Assembly (NCBI GenBank): GCA_017517275.1
Contig: JAFWZX010000018.1
Coordinates: 1-38,294, forward strand
Direction of reading: 5' to 3'
Length of the DNA stretch: 38,294 bases
Source of the DNA: Clostridia bacterium
GTDB lineage: Bacteria > Bacillota > Clostridia > UBA1212 > UBA1255
In this document: in pieces, positions 24,848-33,148 of the stretch
Position numbering within the stretch: the stretch's first letter is position 1
How the letters are laid out: each line of letters starts with the position of its first letter
Notes under the pieces: generated by a model
Told to the model about the DNA's origin: nothing
The model's input: the letters and a program-made list of their open reading frames with translations, nothing else
The model's database searches: none
Made by a program: the position numbers and the translations under genes

Positions 24848-25740
24848 CGGGGAATTTTGCGCAAAATATTCATTAAAACGTATAATCCCACTAAGGCAAC
24901 CACCGCAGAGACAAGTATAACGTACATTATTTTCACAGGTACTTTCTCATCGAAAAAGTACAGGTTACAATCCACCGTGTCCTTGAAGGATTCTACCACC
25001 TCTGAGGGAAAATTCTTCTGCTTCATCCGGTCAAATACACCTGTCAAAGAATGGTTTCGTATAAGGGAGGTTCCGTACGTTCCCGGCAAAAAGGAAACAA
25101 CCCGCTGCAGGCCACCTGAGAATTGTGATATCGGCATGTATGCTCCGCAAATAAATCCGTATCCGGCGCTGATTATAGCGCTTACAGCAGATATCTGCCC
25201 TTGGGATGACAGGAAATAACAAATAACACTGGATAATGCCGTCCCAAACATTGATAATAAAAACACGTCTAAAAACAGCAACAGAATATCTGTCAGTGAC
25301 ATGTACCAACCGACAAAAGCAACATATACAAGGCACAAACCTGTTGCGACAAAGCAAATCAACAGTGTGGATAATAACGTCGCCAGATAATAGCTGATTG
25401 CCAGGTATGACCCGGAAACAGGTGAAATAGTAAGATCTTTGATAGCCCCTGTTACTTTATCTTGCACCATAAGCAAATTAGAACAAAATGCCACACTGAC
25501 ACAGGACACTGACAGAATTGATGAAATAAGCTGTCCTGCTACAAATCCATCAATCATCTTTTCTGCCATTGTAACGCCCTCAGGCAAAGCCGACAGGAAG
25601 CTGTCTCTATATACGTTTCCGAGGAACGTTGCGTATAATACAAGTAAAATCGCCGGAGTAACCAGCGCGGTAAAAAACATTCCCTTATCTTTGAAAAATA
25701 ATTTTACGTTTCTTTTCACTAATATTTGTACTGTTTTCAT
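24832..25740 (-). CDS. ABC-2-type transporter permease
   Basis: A 302-residue inner-membrane protein with about six membrane helices, the first at about residues 22-42 after a basic N-terminus (VKRNVKLFFKDKGMFF). The second and third helices carry the usual ABC-2 features, including ISPVSGSYLAISYYLA and a long segment near FICGAYMPISQF. It pairs with the ATPase encoded just upstream (4-bp overlap) to form a DrrAB-like exporter of drugs, lipids or peptides. The substrate is unknown. The aro promoter lies at its 3' end, so the two operons are closely joined but appear to be transcribed separately. Confidence 0.9.
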   Translation of the reverse strand: MKTVQILVKRNVKLFFKDKGMFFTALVTPAILLVLYATFLGNVYRDSFLSALPEGVTMAEKMIDGFVAGQLISSILSVSCVSVAFCSNLLMVQDKVTGAIKDLTISPVSGSYLAISYYLATLLSTLLICFVATGLCLVYVAFVGWYMSLTDILLLFLDVFLLSMFGTALSSVICYFLSSQGQISAVSAIISAGYGFICGAYMPISQFSGGLQRVVSFLPGTYGTSLIRNHSLTGVFDRMKQKNFPSEVVESFKDTVDCNLYFFDEKVPVKIMYVILVSAVVALVGLYVLMNILRKIPRCANK

Positions 25741-26651
25741 TGCTGTACACCTCCCGGCAGCTTTTTACCGGTAACGTTTATAAACACGTCGTCCATTTTA
25801 CCTTTGGTCACCTCATAATCCGTAAAAAGACCCGGATGTTTTATAATCAGCGACGTAGCCGTTGCCGTATCCGGAACTGACAGTCTAAAGGCTCCCGCTA
25901 TATTCTCATAAGGAATGTCTAATATAGCTATATCCGACTCGTTTTTTCCGTATACTGTAATAAAATCTCCCGTATATTTGTTTTTAAGTTCAATAGGCGT
26001 ACCTTCTGCAACCAATCTTCCGCCGTCTAATATAACAACGTAATTGCTATCTGCCGCCTCTTCCATATAATGTGTGGTCAAAAACACGGTCATATTCTCG
26101 CTGCGGCGCAGTTCACTTATAACGTTCCACAAGAGTTTACGTGTCTGAGGGTCCAGACCTGTAGTTGGCTCATCAAGAATAAGTATTCTTGGTTTGTGTA
26201 ATAAAGATCTGGCAATGTCAACGCGTCTGCGCTCTCCTCCTGACAACTTACCGACAGCACGAGACAGTACGCCTTCAAAATCAAGTAACAAAGCCAATTC
26301 TTTCAATCTTTTTTCAAAATTTTTCCCTGTGATTCCGTATAAGGCCGCTCTACTCTCTAAATTATCTCTTACCGATAAAGCCTTATCCAATACCGAATTC
26401 TGGAAAACAACACCAAGCTTTCTTTTGGTTTCGCAGCCGTTTTCCAAAGCATTATATCCGTCAATCATAATGTCACCGCTATCGGCCGGAAGCTGTCCGC
26501 ACATAATATTAATTGCGGTTGATTTGCCAGCTCCGTTTACTCCTAAGAAAGCAAACAGTTGCCCCTCTCCTACCCAGAAGCTTAAATTATTTACAGCCTT
26601 TACATCACCAAAAGTTTTATTAAGGTTATGGATTTCTATTATTTTTTTCAC
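25737..26651 (-). CDS. ABC transporter ATP-binding protein (DrrA-like)
   Basis: A cytoplasmic ATPase of 304 residues if it starts at GTG 26651. Walker A GVNGAGKST is at 37-45, the signature LSGGE at 136-140, Walker B LILDEP near 157-162, and the switch His in TTHYMEEA. A C-terminal extension of about 90 residues follows the cassette, as in DrrA-type exporters. I prefer the GTG because GGGGAG lies 11 nt upstream and the protein then starts at the usual place (KKIIEIHNLNKTFGDVKAV). ATG 26687 and TTG 26720 are in-frame alternatives. It overlaps the permease gene by 4 bp. Confidence 0.92.
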   Translation of the reverse strand: MKKIIEIHNLNKTFGDVKAVNNLSFWVGEGQLFAFLGVNGAGKSTAINIMCGQLPADSGDIMIDGYNALENGCETKRKLGVVFQNSVLDKALSVRDNLESRAALYGITGKNFEKRLKELALLLDFEGVLSRAVGKLSGGERRRVDIARSLLHKPRILILDEPTTGLDPQTRKLLWNVISELRRSENMTVFLTTHYMEEAADSNYVVILDGGRLVAEGTPIELKNKYTGDFITVYGKNESDIAILDIPYENIAGAFRLSVPDTATATSLIIKHPGLFTDYEVTKGKMDDVFINVTGKKLPGGVQQ

Positions 26652-26773
26652 AATTAGACTTTCTCCCCGCTCTTCGTGAGTTTTCATTTCAGCCAGCCTC
26701 GGCATATGACGTACATGCAAAGAAGACTCCGTATTATATGTAAAAATCTACTCAAAAGATCTTATTTTGTATC

Positions 26774-26802
26774 ATCATACTTAACAACCTCCTTAAAATC
26801 AA
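26774..26802 (-). promoter_or_regulatory. Probable promoter of the ABC exporter operon
   Basis: On the minus strand a -35 TTGATT (26797-26802) and a -10 TATGAT (26774-26779) are separated by 17 bp. The spacer contains AAGGAGGT, which can be misread as a ribosome binding site for an 8-codon ORF. A second TATAAT (26733-26738) lies closer to the gene but has no -35. Confidence 0.5.
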
Positions 26803-27141
26803 GTGCTTTTTCCTTTATTTGCTATTCTATACTCCGAAGAAAGAGATCGTGCCCTTCTTAAGAACGTTGAAGCGGCGCAGGTGTTTAAAAAGAGCGCTGT
26901 AAAGGTTTGGGAGTGCAGAAACTGCGGACATTTAGTTATCAGCACAAACGCTCCTAACATATGCCCGGCATGCGCTCATCCTCAGAGCTATTTTGAAATC
27001 AACGCAGAAAATTATAATCTAAGTAAAAATACAGTACATGAGACCCGCAAATTGCACCGTTATCGGTTACAACTTGCGGGCAGTAATGTTAATAGAGAGT
27101 ATCGATATAAAAATATTGACCTTTTACCTGCAAAGAAATAA
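26803..27141 (+). pseudogene. Truncated rubrerythrin: rubredoxin-like domain only
   Basis: The open frame of 112 codons contains the C-terminal quarter of a rubrerythrin. YSEERDRALLKNVEAAQVFKK matches the end of the last ferritin-like helix, and VWECRNCGHLV with ICPACAHPQSYFEINAENY is the rubredoxin-like iron site with both Cys knuckles intact. The four-helix diiron domain (about 130 residues) that should precede it is absent, and an in-frame stop at 26794 closes the frame. After AENY, where rubrerythrins end, about 40 unrelated codons follow. The only start is a GTG without a ribosome binding site. I read this as a gene remnant; a stand-alone rubredoxin is less likely. Confidence 0.8.
27044..27080. 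other. Nested hairpin upstream of the aquaporin promoter
   Basis: CCCGCAA (27044-27050) pairs with TTGCGGG (27074-27080). Inside, ACCG (27056-27059) pairs with CGGT (27064-27067) around TTAT. No U-run follows on either strand. It lies in the non-homologous tail behind the rubrerythrin fragment. The role is unknown. Confidence 0.4.
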
Positions 27142-27144
27142 AAT
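27116..27144 (+). promoter_or_regulatory. Promoter of the aquaporin gene
   Basis: A -35 TTGACC (27116-27121) and a -10 TAAAAT (27139-27144) are separated by 17 bp. They lie at the end of the rubrerythrin-fragment frame, which shows that this DNA now serves the next gene. Confidence 0.7.
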
Positions 27145-27178
27145 ACAAACATCTAAAAAAATTTAGGAGGTTTTTTTT

Positions 27179-27844
27179 ATGAAGCTTGTAAAAAAAGCAG
27201 TAGCTGAGTTTATCGGAACTCTTGTTCTAGTATTAGTTGCGTGCGGAGTTGCCTCCGTAACAGGATGTAAATTCCCTCAAGTAGGATACTTAGCAACGGC
27301 GCTGGCTTTCGGTCTTGTTATTGTTGCCATGGCATACTCCATCGGAAACGTTTCCGGTTGCCACATCAATCCGGCCGTATCCATCGCCATGCTTATCAGC
27401 GGAAGAATGACAATTAAAGAGTTCTTCGCATATGTAATTGCTCAGTTCACCGGTGCTATTGCAGGTGCGGGAATATTAGCTTACTTTGTCGGTTCTACGG
27501 ATTCATTAGGACAAAACGGTCTTTTCAACGAAGATATTGTAAAATCTCTTGTTGTAGAAGCAGTATTAACCTTTATTTTTGTCCTTGCAATCCTGGGAGT
27601 TACTTCTAGAAAGGATAATTCAAACGTTGCAGGTCTGGTGATCGGTCTGTCTTTAGTATTAGTTCACTTAATCGGAATACCTTTTACGGGAACATCAGTT
27701 AACCCGGCAAGAAGCCTTGGTCCTGCCCTTTTAGCCGGAGGAGACGCGCTTGCAAACGTATGGGTATTTATAGTAGCACCATTGGTAGGCGGTGTACTTG
27801 CAGCCTTTGTTTATAAATTTCTTGACGGTAGGAAATCAGAATAA
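27179..27844 (+). CDS. aqpZ: Aquaporin (AqpZ-like water channel)
   Basis: A membrane channel of 221 residues with six helices and two NPA loops (64-66 and 175-177). The selectivity filter can be read by alignment with E. coli AqpZ: Phe44, His163, Thr172 and Arg178 match Phe43, His174, Thr183 and Arg189. This set is typical of water-specific channels and unlike glycerol facilitators. AGGAGG lies 8 nt before the ATG, separated by a run of eight T. It is monocistronic, with its own promoter and a bidirectional terminator downstream. Confidence 0.93.
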   Translation: MKLVKKAVAEFIGTLVLVLVACGVASVTGCKFPQVGYLATALAFGLVIVAMAYSIGNVSGCHINPAVSIAMLISGRMTIKEFFAYVIAQFTGAIAGAGILAYFVGSTDSLGQNGLFNEDIVKSLVVEAVLTFIFVLAILGVTSRKDNSNVAGLVIGLSLVLVHLIGIPFTGTSVNPARSLGPALLAGGDALANVWVFIVAPLVGGVLAAFVYKFLDGRKSE

Positions 27845-27974
27845 TATTTAGTAGTGGAGTAACATGGATCAGAAAGCGTTTTTTTAACGCAAAGTAGCTC
27901 GGTGTGAAAGAGATCTAATATAGACAAACTCACCTCCGTCGGTCTGTGAGATAATCTGCATATAAAGTGTAAAT

Positions 27975-28014
27975 AAACCTCCGGAATTTATAAATACAAA
28001 ATCCCGGAGGTTTT
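27975..28014. terminator. Bidirectional terminator between aqpZ and the GH39-like gene
   Basis: AAACCTCCGG (27975-27984) and CCGGAGGTTT (28004-28013) form a perfect 10-bp stem with T-rich flanks on both strands. It sits between two convergent genes, 131 nt after the aqpZ stop and 31 nt after the stop of the minus-strand gene. Confidence 0.85.
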
Positions 28015-28044
28015 ACTATCTTGTTTTTCGCAGGGTATAAAATT

Positions 28045-29448
28045 TTATTCCCTCTCCCCGTCTGTTTTTAAGTTCCACAGCTTAATCTCTATACATCCGT
28101 GGGCAGGAATAACTATTTCTTTTATATCCTCTTCTCCTGTAACCGTGTACCGATGCCCTTCGTCAACGCGACAAACCTGAATATCCGTTATATCGAATCC
28201 TTCGATATACGTCTTGATATGAACACTCTCATCATTTACGTTTGATATAACAATAGCCGCCTTCCGACCTGACACGCCTGCGCCAACAAAAACATGGCTG
28301 TCCGAACTTTGAGTTGCAACTGAATTTTTAAGCTTATATAACGTGTTGTACATCATAAAAGCATAATACGTTCTGTAAGGATACCCGCTATCAGGATTTA
28401 TTAACGTGCGATACGGACTGTAACCCAGACCGCCGTCGTAATAACACATAACGTCTGTACTTGTCCTCTGCATCATAAGCATAAAACCCAGTGTCTTGGC
28501 CGAAGCTAAAGGAACGTCGCGATGTCTTACATCCGTATGCAAGTTCCATTCGTTAAGGTGATGCTCCGTATTGACATAGCCATATTTATCCAAAATCCTT
28601 CTTACGTAATTAGCATGCTCGCTTATGTTGCAAAAATCCTTACGCGTAGATTTATGACAATTGTCGTAAACGTGCCATGAAAAAAAGTCAATCGGTGCGT
28701 TGGTTTCTTTTTGATATTTGAAGAAACCGTGCATAAAGGAAATCGTAAAATCATATATGTACGTATCTTCATGGTCAATGCCGCACAGATCTTTGTCCTG
28801 CGCATATTCGTAAACACCGCAATGACCGTAGCCACCCACCTTGATGCTATCTCCGAAACAGCCTTTAAGATGCTTTGCGGCAACAGAATAAAGGCGGAAA
28901 TAATCCTCCGGTGTACCTTTCCACATAGCAGAAGATTCTTCTACGTAACAGTCATCCGGCTCGTTCCATATTTCCCAATAAGTAATACCGTATCTGTATC
29001 CGTCTGCCCAGCCTTCATTGTAATGGCGAATCACATGCTCGCAGATTCTCGCCCATTTTTCAAAATCCTTTGGTGGATAAATACGGTAAGATTTGCGCAT
29101 GTGCTCATTCTCAATCGTAACACCCAATCTGAAATACGGTTCACATCCGGCATTCATAAGACCCTCTATAATCCTGTCTGTAAAAACAAAGTCATACGAT
29201 GCCGGGTCATTTTCATCTGCATCAAAATCACGGAACAAATTAGGAATATCCACGTAAAGGCCTCCGCCTAACCATCCACCCACGTCATGAAGGCGGGAAT
29301 AAGGAATTCCTGCTTCCTTTAAATAATGAAACATCGCATTGCTCAACCCTGTTATAGGCGGTTGACCAATACCGTGCATAGGCTTAAATACTTCGCCGAC
29401 TTCTTTAAAGTCAACTTTAAGATCTACCTGTTTCTTCCCTTGTGCCAT
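28045..29448 (-). CDS. GH39-like glycoside hydrolase
   Basis: A 467-residue TIM-barrel glycosidase resembling family GH39 beta-xylosidases. The N-terminus has SRLHDVGGWLGG; the acid/base pair is Asn162-Glu163 in EIWNEPDD, and the nucleophile is probably Glu300 in HHLNEWN. A small beta domain ends the protein. There is no signal peptide, so it should act on imported oligosaccharides in the cytoplasm. A GGGAGGA site precedes the ATG. It is the last gene of a minus-strand group with a GDPD and a sugar isomerase-like gene. The exact substrate is not readable. Confidence 0.82.
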   Translation of the reverse strand: MAQGKKQVDLKVDFKEVGEVFKPMHGIGQPPITGLSNAMFHYLKEAGIPYSRLHDVGGWLGGGLYVDIPNLFRDFDADENDPASYDFVFTDRIIEGLMNAGCEPYFRLGVTIENEHMRKSYRIYPPKDFEKWARICEHVIRHYNEGWADGYRYGITYWEIWNEPDDCYVEESSAMWKGTPEDYFRLYSVAAKHLKGCFGDSIKVGGYGHCGVYEYAQDKDLCGIDHEDTYIYDFTISFMHGFFKYQKETNAPIDFFSWHVYDNCHKSTRKDFCNISEHANYVRRILDKYGYVNTEHHLNEWNLHTDVRHRDVPLASAKTLGFMLMMQRTSTDVMCYYDGGLGYSPYRTLINPDSGYPYRTYYAFMMYNTLYKLKNSVATQSSDSHVFVGAGVSGRKAAIVISNVNDESVHIKTYIEGFDITDIQVCRVDEGHRYTVTGEEDIKEIVIPAHGCIEIKLWNLKTDGERE

Positions 29449-29463
29449 TTTGTGTCCTCCCAG

Positions 29464-29580
29464 TTAATAGAAAGCTCTCTGCTCTGTCCAAGGCGTATCA
29501 CCTTTCCTGTCCGCAATGCCCTTAAAACAACCCTCAAGCGGATAATCCAGAAAAACTGTATCGCAATAGAAGTTAATAGG
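29464..29580 (-). pseudogene. Remnant of a FlaR-like P-loop kinase
   Basis: Directly after the GDPD stop the same frame reads 38 more codons that contain CDTVFLDYPLEGCFKGIADR followed by KGDTPW. This matches the middle of the intact P-loop protein at 33835-34329 (CDTVIFLDYPLDVCLNGIKE, RKGKPRSDLPW). The P-loop half and the C-terminus are missing and there is no start codon. It fills most of the gap before the GH39-like gene, so the gap is decayed coding DNA and not a designed leader. Confidence 0.7.
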
Positions 29581-30336
29581 TTAATATAGTTTTATTTTTT
29601 TCATGTATGCATCCTCTATTGCTCGGAAATCTGAAGTATGTAAGAATTCACACATATCCGGTTTCTTGCAAATAGCTGACTCAAAGTTATTTTCATTCAG
29701 GCTGATAAGAGCAAGAAGACAACCGTAATCGCGGATTGCATTTACGTTTTCGTCACTAAAATCGTTTGTATAGCAGAAGCATCTTTTAGCGCGTTCAGGA
29801 AAAGCTTGAACCGTCCTTGCAAAACCTACGCCTAAGTCGATAAAGCGTGCGTCCGGGTCGATTGCCAATATCGTCTCAATACCCTTCATTCCCGAACCGT
29901 TAAGAGCATAAACCACCCTGCCTATCATGCCGCATTTCAGCACTGTTTTTGCTACAGGCTCTGCTGCTGCATATCCATTCTTCAAATCAATATTTACATC
30001 CAATCCTGTATGATAAGCTAAGTTCAAGACCTGCTCTAAAGTCGGAATCCTCTGAGTTCCCCATACATCGTCTTCCGACAAAATAAGTGAGCATATTTTC
30101 TCAGCAGGAGTGTCGGCAACAACATAAGTCACAGCCTCGCCTTTCTCATTAAATCCCTGTGCCGTCGGATTATGGTTTGCGATCAATACGCCGTCGCTTG
30201 TAAATCTGGCATCAGTTTCTATCATATCTGCACCCTTAAGGTGTGCATTATAAAATGCCGCAAGACTGTTTTCCTTTAACTTTCCTTCAACAAAGCCTCG
30301 ATGAGCCGATGAAATCCACATTTTCTTAGTATTCAT
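29581..30336 (-). CDS. Glycerophosphodiester phosphodiesterase family protein
   Basis: A 251-residue TIM-barrel protein. The GDPD catalytic set is visible: His12-Arg13 (SAHRG), Glu22-Asn23 (KENSLAAF), Glu40 and Asp42 (IETDARF) and His55 (NHNP). These residues bind a divalent metal and cleave glycerophosphodiesters. No signal peptide is present, so it is probably cytoplasmic. AAGGAG precedes the ATG. It lies between a sugar isomerase-like gene and a GH39-like gene, so the actual substrate may be a phosphodiester of a sugar or glycerol. Confidence 0.87.
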   Translation of the reverse strand: MNTKKMWISSAHRGFVEGKLKENSLAAFYNAHLKGADMIETDARFTSDGVLIANHNPTAQGFNEKGEAVTYVVADTPAEKICSLILSEDDVWGTQRIPTLEQVLNLAYHTGLDVNIDLKNGYAAAEPVAKTVLKCGMIGRVVYALNGSGMKGIETILAIDPDARFIDLGVGFARTVQAFPERAKRCFCYTNDFSDENVNAIRDYGCLLALISLNENNFESAICKKPDMCEFLHTSDFRAIEDAYMKKIKLY

Positions 30337-30374
30337 TATAATTCTCCTTCAATTAATCTCTTAAGATAATAATA

Positions 30375-31241
30375 CTACTTTTGATTCGTAAGAACAAGAT
30401 TTTTAAACATTTCGCACAAATTTATACTTTCCTCTTCAAATGCGTTATCATCTAAATATCCGGATGGCAGAGTTTCTAAGGAGAGTACACCGTCAAAACC
30501 AATATCATTAATTGCCGTCACAAAATCATGCCAATTAATAATACCTTTTGTAGGATAAAGATGTGCATCACAGTCTCCCATGTTATCATGAATATGCAAC
30601 ACCTTGATATAATCCCCTAATCGGCGAACCTCATCTCCTATAGAGAGTCGGTTAAAAACAGCAACGTGACCTGTATCTAAGCAAATTTGAATGTGATCGT
30701 CATTGATTTCTCTTACAAAGGCTAAAATTTGCTGCGGAGTAGCTATGGAAAAATAATTCATAGGCATATTTTCAAGACAAATTATAACGCCGTATTGCTT
30801 TGCAAAAGAAGTGAGTTCTCGGAAAAAAACAAGATTAAGATCCCAAGTTTCCTTCTCTTTTTGTATCTTGACGTCCTCTATACCATATGGCATCAGAGGG
30901 TGAATAACAAGTTTATTGCAACCAAGCAAATTGGATATAATTACTGCCTTTTTCATTTTTTCCAATCGTTCTTTGCGCTCCTGTACAGAATTATCCTGAG
31001 GCGGCCATCTCCACGGCCCGTGCGCCTGACAAATCTCTATGCCTGCTGATTCTGCCAAGTTCTTCTCCGCATTTACCCTCTGTATTAACGCTCTGTCGTT
31101 TAGGCTGTATAACTCCGTAGTTGTATCAGCAATGTCATAATCAACGGCATTATAGCCGTGTTTTCTTATTACAGAAAATTTATCATTACCATATCTGCCG
31201 TACGTATCTCCGTACGGATTTAAACTTATACCTATTTTCAT
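30375..31241 (-). CDS. Sugar phosphate isomerase/epimerase-like TIM-barrel protein
   Basis: A 288-residue protein of the xylose isomerase-like/AP endonuclease 2 superfamily. Metal-binding candidates are the His in CQAHGPW, the Glu in CLENMPMNYF, the Asp-His pair in CLDTGHVAVF, and the His in VLHIHDNMGDCDAHL, with LSLETLPSGY near the end. It would isomerise or epimerise a sugar or an inositol-like compound in the cytoplasm. A GGGGAAG site precedes the ATG. It lies 38 bp before the GDPD gene and 35 bp after a P-loop kinase gene. Confidence 0.85.
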   Translation of the reverse strand: MKIGISLNPYGDTYGRYGNDKFSVIRKHGYNAVDYDIADTTTELYSLNDRALIQRVNAEKNLAESAGIEICQAHGPWRWPPQDNSVQERKERLEKMKKAVIISNLLGCNKLVIHPLMPYGIEDVKIQKEKETWDLNLVFFRELTSFAKQYGVIICLENMPMNYFSIATPQQILAFVREINDDHIQICLDTGHVAVFNRLSIGDEVRRLGDYIKVLHIHDNMGDCDAHLYPTKGIINWHDFVTAINDIGFDGVLSLETLPSGYLDDNAFEEESINLCEMFKNLVLTNQK

Positions 31242-31276
31242 ATATTTCTTCCCCTATATACATCTGCGCTATACCG

Positions 31277-31789
31277 TTACAAATTAATATTGATCTCGTA
31301 CGTATCTTCAATGAGTACGTAGTTTACATCATGTGCTCGTGCAAGTGACAGCATCTCTTTATTCTCCGATAATACATTCTGCATGGTGCACCATTCATCA
31401 TCTAAGCGATTTTCAATAATATTTGCATATTTTTTTATATCATCAAAGTGATTTCTGATATACGTTTCACTCATCACAAGACAGTAGTACTCAATATTTT
31501 TAAGATATTCGGAGTCAAAATCCTTCCGCCAGTCAAACGGAACATATGCGCCTTCCACAATTAAATTCTGCTTGTTTTCAATAGCTGTCTTAATAATTTC
31601 ACGAACAATCGGCCACAAATAACAAACCAGCTTGTCGTCATCCATGGGAGTATACGTTGTATTTCCGCTGCGAATCAAGCCCATTTTCAAATGGTCAATT
31701 GACAAATACGGATATTTGTATTTTTCCAGTAATTTCTGGGCAAGGGCCGTTTTGCCCGTGTGGGATGCCCCTGTAATTAAAACAATCAT
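31277..31789 (-). CDS. Small P-loop kinase-like protein
   Basis: A 170-residue P-loop NTPase with Walker A GASHTGKT (7-14), a substrate-side Asp-His in LSIDHLKMG, and IVEGAYVPFDW, all in the pattern of small-molecule or nucleotide kinases. The specific substrate is not recognisable. A GGAGGTG site precedes the ATG. It is the first of a tightly spaced minus-strand group, and its neighbours suggest that it phosphorylates a sugar or nucleoside-like compound; this is inference only. Confidence 0.75.
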   Translation of the reverse strand: MIVLITGASHTGKTALAQKLLEKYKYPYLSIDHLKMGLIRSGNTTYTPMDDDKLVCYLWPIVREIIKTAIENKQNLIVEGAYVPFDWRKDFDSEYLKNIEYYCLVMSETYIRNHFDDIKKYANIIENRLDDEWCTMQNVLSENKEMLSLARAHDVNYVLIEDTYEININL

Positions 31790-31887
31790 TGCAACACCTC
31801 CATTAATACTGAATTGTATAGATTCTTCCGTATTCTGTAATTATATCGGTTGTTCACACATTAGATACATTCAAATCGGCCGTATTT

Positions 31888-32982
31888 TTATACTAACGTC
31901 TTATTAAACATATTTACAATAGCCTGCATCATTTCCATATTGACTTCACTGTATAAGGAATGGTCAACTCCGTTACAAAATTCAGTCATTTCCCCGGGGG
32001 TAAGCTCTCGGTCGTACTTCTTCTTCAACTGTTTTAAGTCTTTTTCGACCTTTTCCTGATAAGCAACGGCTCGCGTCGAGTGCAAAATGGTATTGTGCCC
32101 TGCCTGGGCATCAGTACCAACGTAATATGTTACGTTATTCTGCCGAATCTCCTCTTTATGGGAAATAACAGATTGATAACCAAAGCTGATAACAAAATCT
32201 CGATTACCGTGAGCAATATAAACAGGTATATCAGTACTGTTTATACCTTCTACGGCATTGTACTTTGTATAGTCTCTAAACAGCAACGTTTGATATACAC
32301 TGAGAAATTCTTTTGGAAAATCGATTTTCACAGTATCTGAGAAAGGGGCCATATATTGTTCTCCCTTTTCTGCGAACAAGGTATAGCCGCTGTTAAACGG
32401 GGCTACAGCAGCACATCCTCTGATATTTTTGTGAATAGAAAGAACCGACGTCGCCGCATATCCTCCCCAGGAATGCCCAAATAAAAACAGAGGATATTTG
32501 GATAACTGCTTGTCGTTTTTGATATATGTTAATGCGTGATCCAAATTTACCAAAGGAGTACACATACCCACGGTAGAATCGCCCTGGGATGCATACGTGC
32601 CTTGACAATCGTAGGTAAACACGGCATATCCGCTACGCACAAAGTATTCAATGAACGGAATATAATCATCTGCTCCGGCATGCATGCCGTGGCAAACCAC
32701 AACCATGCCTTTTGCGTCATAACAAGGATAAAAATAACCTTGAAGTTTCCACCGACCACTGGGGAAAAAAAACGTGGTTCGTAAAAGCCTTTCTTCTACA
32801 CGACTGTAATCAAACTCACCGAATACCGTGTTAATATCCCGCTTTTCGTATCTTTTGAAGAACGAGTCGTACGCAGCCTTCGCGCCAAGGATTGCTCCCA
32901 TTTTCAAACCTGTACGCAGTGCGATCATTGCAACCGTTTTTGCATCGTTTATTAAGCGTCCGTCTTGGTCTTTATTCTCCAA
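31888..32982 (-). CDS. Alpha/beta hydrolase
   Basis: A 364-residue serine hydrolase. The nucleophile is Ser171 in the elbow GHSWGG, the oxyanion-hole motif is CHGMHAG, the acid is probably the Asp in HGNRDFVI, and the His is in AGHNTILHS. The first 70 residues are an extra N-terminal segment with a weakly hydrophobic stretch (VAMIALRTGLKMGAILGAKAA). The fold matches the lysophospholipase-like group; the natural substrate is unknown. The start is TTG at 32982, chosen because AAGGAG lies eight nt upstream. A good promoter lies at 33047-33075. Confidence 0.87.
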   Translation of the reverse strand: MENKDQDGRLINDAKTVAMIALRTGLKMGAILGAKAAYDSFFKRYEKRDINTVFGEFDYSRVEERLLRTTFFFPSGRWKLQGYFYPCYDAKGMVVVCHGMHAGADDYIPFIEYFVRSGYAVFTYDCQGTYASQGDSTVGMCTPLVNLDHALTYIKNDKQLSKYPLFLFGHSWGGYAATSVLSIHKNIRGCAAVAPFNSGYTLFAEKGEQYMAPFSDTVKIDFPKEFLSVYQTLLFRDYTKYNAVEGINSTDIPVYIAHGNRDFVISFGYQSVISHKEEIRQNNVTYYVGTDAQAGHNTILHSTRAVAYQEKVEKDLKQLKKKYDRELTPGEMTEFCNGVDHSLYSEVNMEMMQAIVNMFNKTLV

Positions 32983-33046
32983 TTTGTAAACTCCTTTATT
33001 CGAAATTTCTTACAACATCTCCGCCGCAGGCAATATCTACTCACTC

Positions 33047-33075
33047 AGTTTAGCACAGGTCTTACTGTTGTTCAA
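33047..33075 (-). promoter_or_regulatory. Promoter of the alpha/beta hydrolase gene
   Basis: On the minus strand a -35 TTGAAC (33070-33075) and an extended -10 TGC-TAAACT (hexamer 33047-33052) are separated by 17 bp, about 65 nt upstream of the TTG start. Confidence 0.55.
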
Positions 33076-33148
33076 CGGAAAACGAAACAGCCACAGCGCT
33101 AAGTTTTGCAAGTCAATATCGATAGCTAAGACTCTGATATGCATATTT

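Noticed and set aside
26752..26778. Eight-codon ORF (MMIQNKIF) with AAGGAGGT upstream, as a leader peptide for the ABC exporter
   Set aside because: The same bases form a TTGATT-17-TATGAT promoter, so the AAGGAGGT is more likely spacer sequence; the ORF would precede the transcript start.
27876..27890. GCGTT-T5-AACGC hairpin after aqpZ as a terminator
   Set aside because: The T-run is in the loop, not after the stem; the strong terminator is at 27975-28014.
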